Assembly (NCBI GenBank): GCA_945875065.1
Contig: CAMCJC010000006.1
Span: 1 to 22,197, forward strand
Origin: an uncultured Propionibacteriaceae bacterium
GTDB taxonomy: Bacteria; Actinomycetota; Actinomycetes; Propionibacteriales; Propionibacteriaceae
DNA: 22,197 nucleotides
Direction of reading: 5' to 3'
Below the pieces are notes generated by a model that was given only the letters and a program-made list of their open reading frames with translations, was not told the origin of the DNA and searched no databases. Both the position numbers and the translations under genes were made by a program. This document shows positions 20,550 to 22,197 of this stretch, piece by piece; position 1 is the first letter of the stretch; every line of letters starts with the position of its first letter.

Positions 20550-21487
20550 GGAGTCACATCCAGGTACGGGCCGGCCTTGGCGGTGCCGGCGTTGAGGATC
20601 GCCTGCTGACGTTTCGACATGGCCCGTGACTTGCCGGTGGGAGAGTCGGCACCGTCGAAGCCGCGACCGTAGTGGGCTTCGAGGAAGTGTTGTCCGACCA
20701 TCAGAACCGACGTGATCACCAGGTAGTAGATGGCGGCGACGATCAATAGGGGCACGGGGAGGAACTTCTGGTTGCCGACCGCCGAGGCGACGAATGTGAG
20801 CTCGTAGGTGAACGGCACGGCCAGTACCAGGGATGTCGTCTTCAGCATTGAGATGGTCTCGTTGCCGGTCGGGGGAACGATGACCCGCATCGCCTGGGGA
20901 ATGATGATGCGGCGCAGCGTCTTGCCGCGGCTCATGCCGAGGGCGGTCGCAGCCTCCCATTGCCCCTTGTCAACCGAGTTCAGGCCGGCGCGGACGATCT
21001 CAGAGAGATAGGCGCCCTCGTTAAGCCCGAGGCCGAGGATCGCCAGGACAGCGGCGTTGGCGACGTCCTGCGTCGAAATCGTCCAGAACGTCGGGCCGTA
21101 CGGGATGCCGAGGACGAGGCGGGGGTACAGCACCGAGATCAGGCCCCAGAACACGAGTTGGGTGTAGATCGGGGTGCCGCGGAAGAACCAGATGTAGGTC
21201 CAGGCGACGCCGCGCAGGATCGGGTTGGTGCCCATCCGCATGATCGCGCTGGTCACGGCCAGCACGATGCCGAGCGCCATCGCCCCGACGGTCAGAAGCA
21301 GCGTCCATTGGGCTCCGGCCAGGATGCGCGGGTCGAAGAGGTACTGGCCAACGACGTCCCAGCGGTACTCCGGGTTGGTGACCAGGGAGTGGGCGAGTGT
21401 GAGGACCAGCAGCGTGACGATGCCCGCCCAGATCCAGCGGCTAGGCCGGGGGACGGGGCGGGCGTGGATGAGCTCGGGGACATCCAT
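20546..21487 (-). CDS. Polar amino acid ABC transporter permease (HisM/GlnP family)
   Basis: This 313-residue membrane protein starts at ATG 21487, three bases after the binding-protein stop. It has an N-terminal helix at about 17-37, followed by the HEQRO-type permease domain with four further helices. The EAA coupling motif is EAATALGMSRGKTLRRIIIPQAMRVIVPPTGNE (about 182-214). LVFWGLISVLYPRLV occupies the position of a loop found in the family. The C-terminal 45 residues are a hydrophilic tail (GADSPTGKSRAMSKRQQ). Only one permease is present, so it probably works as a homodimer. Confidence 0.92.
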   Translation of the reverse strand: MDVPELIHARPVPRPSRWIWAGIVTLLVLTLAHSLVTNPEYRWDVVGQYLFDPRILAGAQWTLLLTVGAMALGIVLAVTSAIMRMGTNPILRGVAWTYIWFFRGTPIYTQLVFWGLISVLYPRLVLGIPYGPTFWTISTQDVANAAVLAILGLGLNEGAYLSEIVRAGLNSVDKGQWEAATALGMSRGKTLRRIIIPQAMRVIVPPTGNETISMLKTTSLVLAVPFTYELTFVASAVGNQKFLPVPLLIVAAIYYLVITSVLMVGQHFLEAHYGRGFDGADSPTGKSRAMSKRQQAILNAGTAKAGPYLDVTP

Positions 21488-21490
21488 CGA

Positions 21491-22197
21491 TCAGGACTCG
21501 GGGTAGAGGGTTGCCTTATCGAGCGCGGCACTCTCGTTACCCCACTCGGCCAGGATCTTCTTCCAGGTCCCGTCGTCCATCAGGTGCTGCACGGCCTTCT
21601 GGACCGCGGCTGTCAGTTCCTTGTCCTGCTGAGCGACGACGATGCCCTGGGGTGCGGAGTCGATGACGTCGCCGACGACCTCAAGACCGCCGTCGCTCAG
21701 TTTCGCCGCGTAGCTGGAGACCGTGGAATCGGCGAAGAAGGCGACGGCCTTGCCGCCGGCGACGTTGGTGGTTGCGTCCGACTGCTTGGCATAGGACAGG
21801 ACCTCGATCGCCGACTTGCCGGTGGTCGTGCATTCCCCGGAGAGCCGGGAGAGTTCGGTCTCCTGCCAGGTGCCGGTCTGGACGGCGATCGCCTTGCCGC
21901 ACACATCGGCCGGATCGAAGCTCTGGGGGTTGCCCCTCTTGACCGCGTACGAGGAGCCGACGGAGATGTAGGCGACCATGTTGTAGCTGGCCGTGCGCTC
22001 CTCGGTGATGGTGAACGACGAGATGCCGAGGTCGTATTTGCTGCCTATCCCAGGCAGGAGCGAGTCGAACTGGCCGTGCTCGACCGTCGCCTCGACGCCA
22101 AGGACCTTGCCGATCGCCTTGCCGAGGTCGACGTCGTAGCCGATCGGGGTGTTGAGGTCGTCGGAGCGGAACTCGGCCGGCGCGTAGTCGGTGGAGG
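21491..22197 (-). CDS. Amino acid ABC transporter substrate-binding protein, family 3 (N-terminus beyond window)
   Basis: The minus-strand frame is open from stop 21491 to the right edge, giving about 234 residues; a Met at 21979 is internal and is not the start. Family 3 signatures are visible: the region near the edge reads ST-DYAPAEF, then GYDVDLGKAIGKVLGV (lobe 1 GFDVDL motif), FDSLLPGIGSKYDLGISSFT and ITEERTASYNMVAYISVG (the DE-R-hinge segment), then CGKAIAVQTGTWQE of lobe 2. The signal peptide or lipobox is outside the window. The conserved Arg of TEER usually contacts the alpha-carboxylate of the amino acid. The specific ligand is unknown. Confidence 0.93.
   Translation of the reverse strand, partial: STDYAPAEFRSDDLNTPIGYDVDLGKAIGKVLGVEATVEHGQFDSLLPGIGSKYDLGISSFTITEERTASYNMVAYISVGSSYAVKRGNPQSFDPADVCGKAIAVQTGTWQETELSRLSGECTTTGKSAIEVLSYAKQSDATTNVAGGKAVAFFADSTVSSYAAKLSDGGLEVVGDVIDSAPQGIVVAQQDKELTAAVQKAVQHLMDDGTWKKILAEWGNESAALDKATLYPES

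Noticed and set aside
20550..20960. N-terminal extension of the amino acid ABC ATPase
   Set aside because: The extra codons are an out-of-frame reading of the permease; ATG 20549 fits the family start.
19776..22197. The ABC importer as the sugar-acid importer of the cluster
   Set aside because: The binding protein and ATPase have amino acid (family 3) signatures, and the cluster already has an MFS sugar porter.

Overview
The window comes from a high-GC Gram-positive actinobacterium. The evidence is strong GC bias at third codon positions, frequent GTG and TTG starts, -10 elements placed directly before start codons (leaderless style), and the actinobacterial housekeeping order tRNA-Thr, tRNA-Met, rpmG, hadA, hadB, murB, tRNA-Trp, secE, nusG, rplK, rplA. 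Protein flavour suggests a propionibacterium-like lineage, but that is an impression and not a determination.

Layout. Bases 1-2052 (minus strand) hold the N-terminal end of a Gfo/Idh/MocA oxidoreductase cut by the left edge, a one-pass membrane protein of unknown function, and yajQ. Bases 2099-7517 (plus strand) are the conserved core: tRNA-Tyr, tRNA-Thr, tRNA-Met, L33, the two MaoC-type dehydratase subunits, MurB, tRNA-Trp, SecE, NusG, L11 and L1, closed by a strong bidirectional terminator. Bases 7553-11374 (minus strand) are a four-gene iron-chelate ABC importer (lipoprotein, two permeases, ATPase) with overlapping ATGA junctions and a DtxR/IdeR-like iron box over its promoter. Bases 11592-12620 encode a YdcF/DUF218 membrane protein.

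Bases 12694-19647 are the most interesting part. A SorC-family regulator is divergent from a five-gene plus-strand cluster: a phosphotriesterase-family (COG1735-like) lactonase, a UlaD-like protein, a UlaE 3-epimerase, a KdgK-like PfkB kinase and a sugar-porter MFS. A UlaF/AraD-type 4-epimerase lies convergent to it behind a 14-bp perfect terminator stem. Together they resemble the lower L-ascorbate (Ula) pathway with the PTS replaced by MFS plus kinase and the UlaG lactonase replaced by an unrelated lactonase. The UlaD-like protein has the superfamily's DxKxxD catalytic motif changed to D-x-R-x-x-E and the His136 equivalent changed to Lys. The cluster may therefore run a related but different sugar-acid pathway.

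Bases 19776-22197 (minus strand) hold a polar amino acid ABC transporter (ATPase, permease, and a binding protein cut by the right edge). There is no CRISPR array, transposase or integrase. No gene-free stretch exceeds 300 bases; the longest is 11375-11591, which holds the iron-regulated promoter and a weak terminator.
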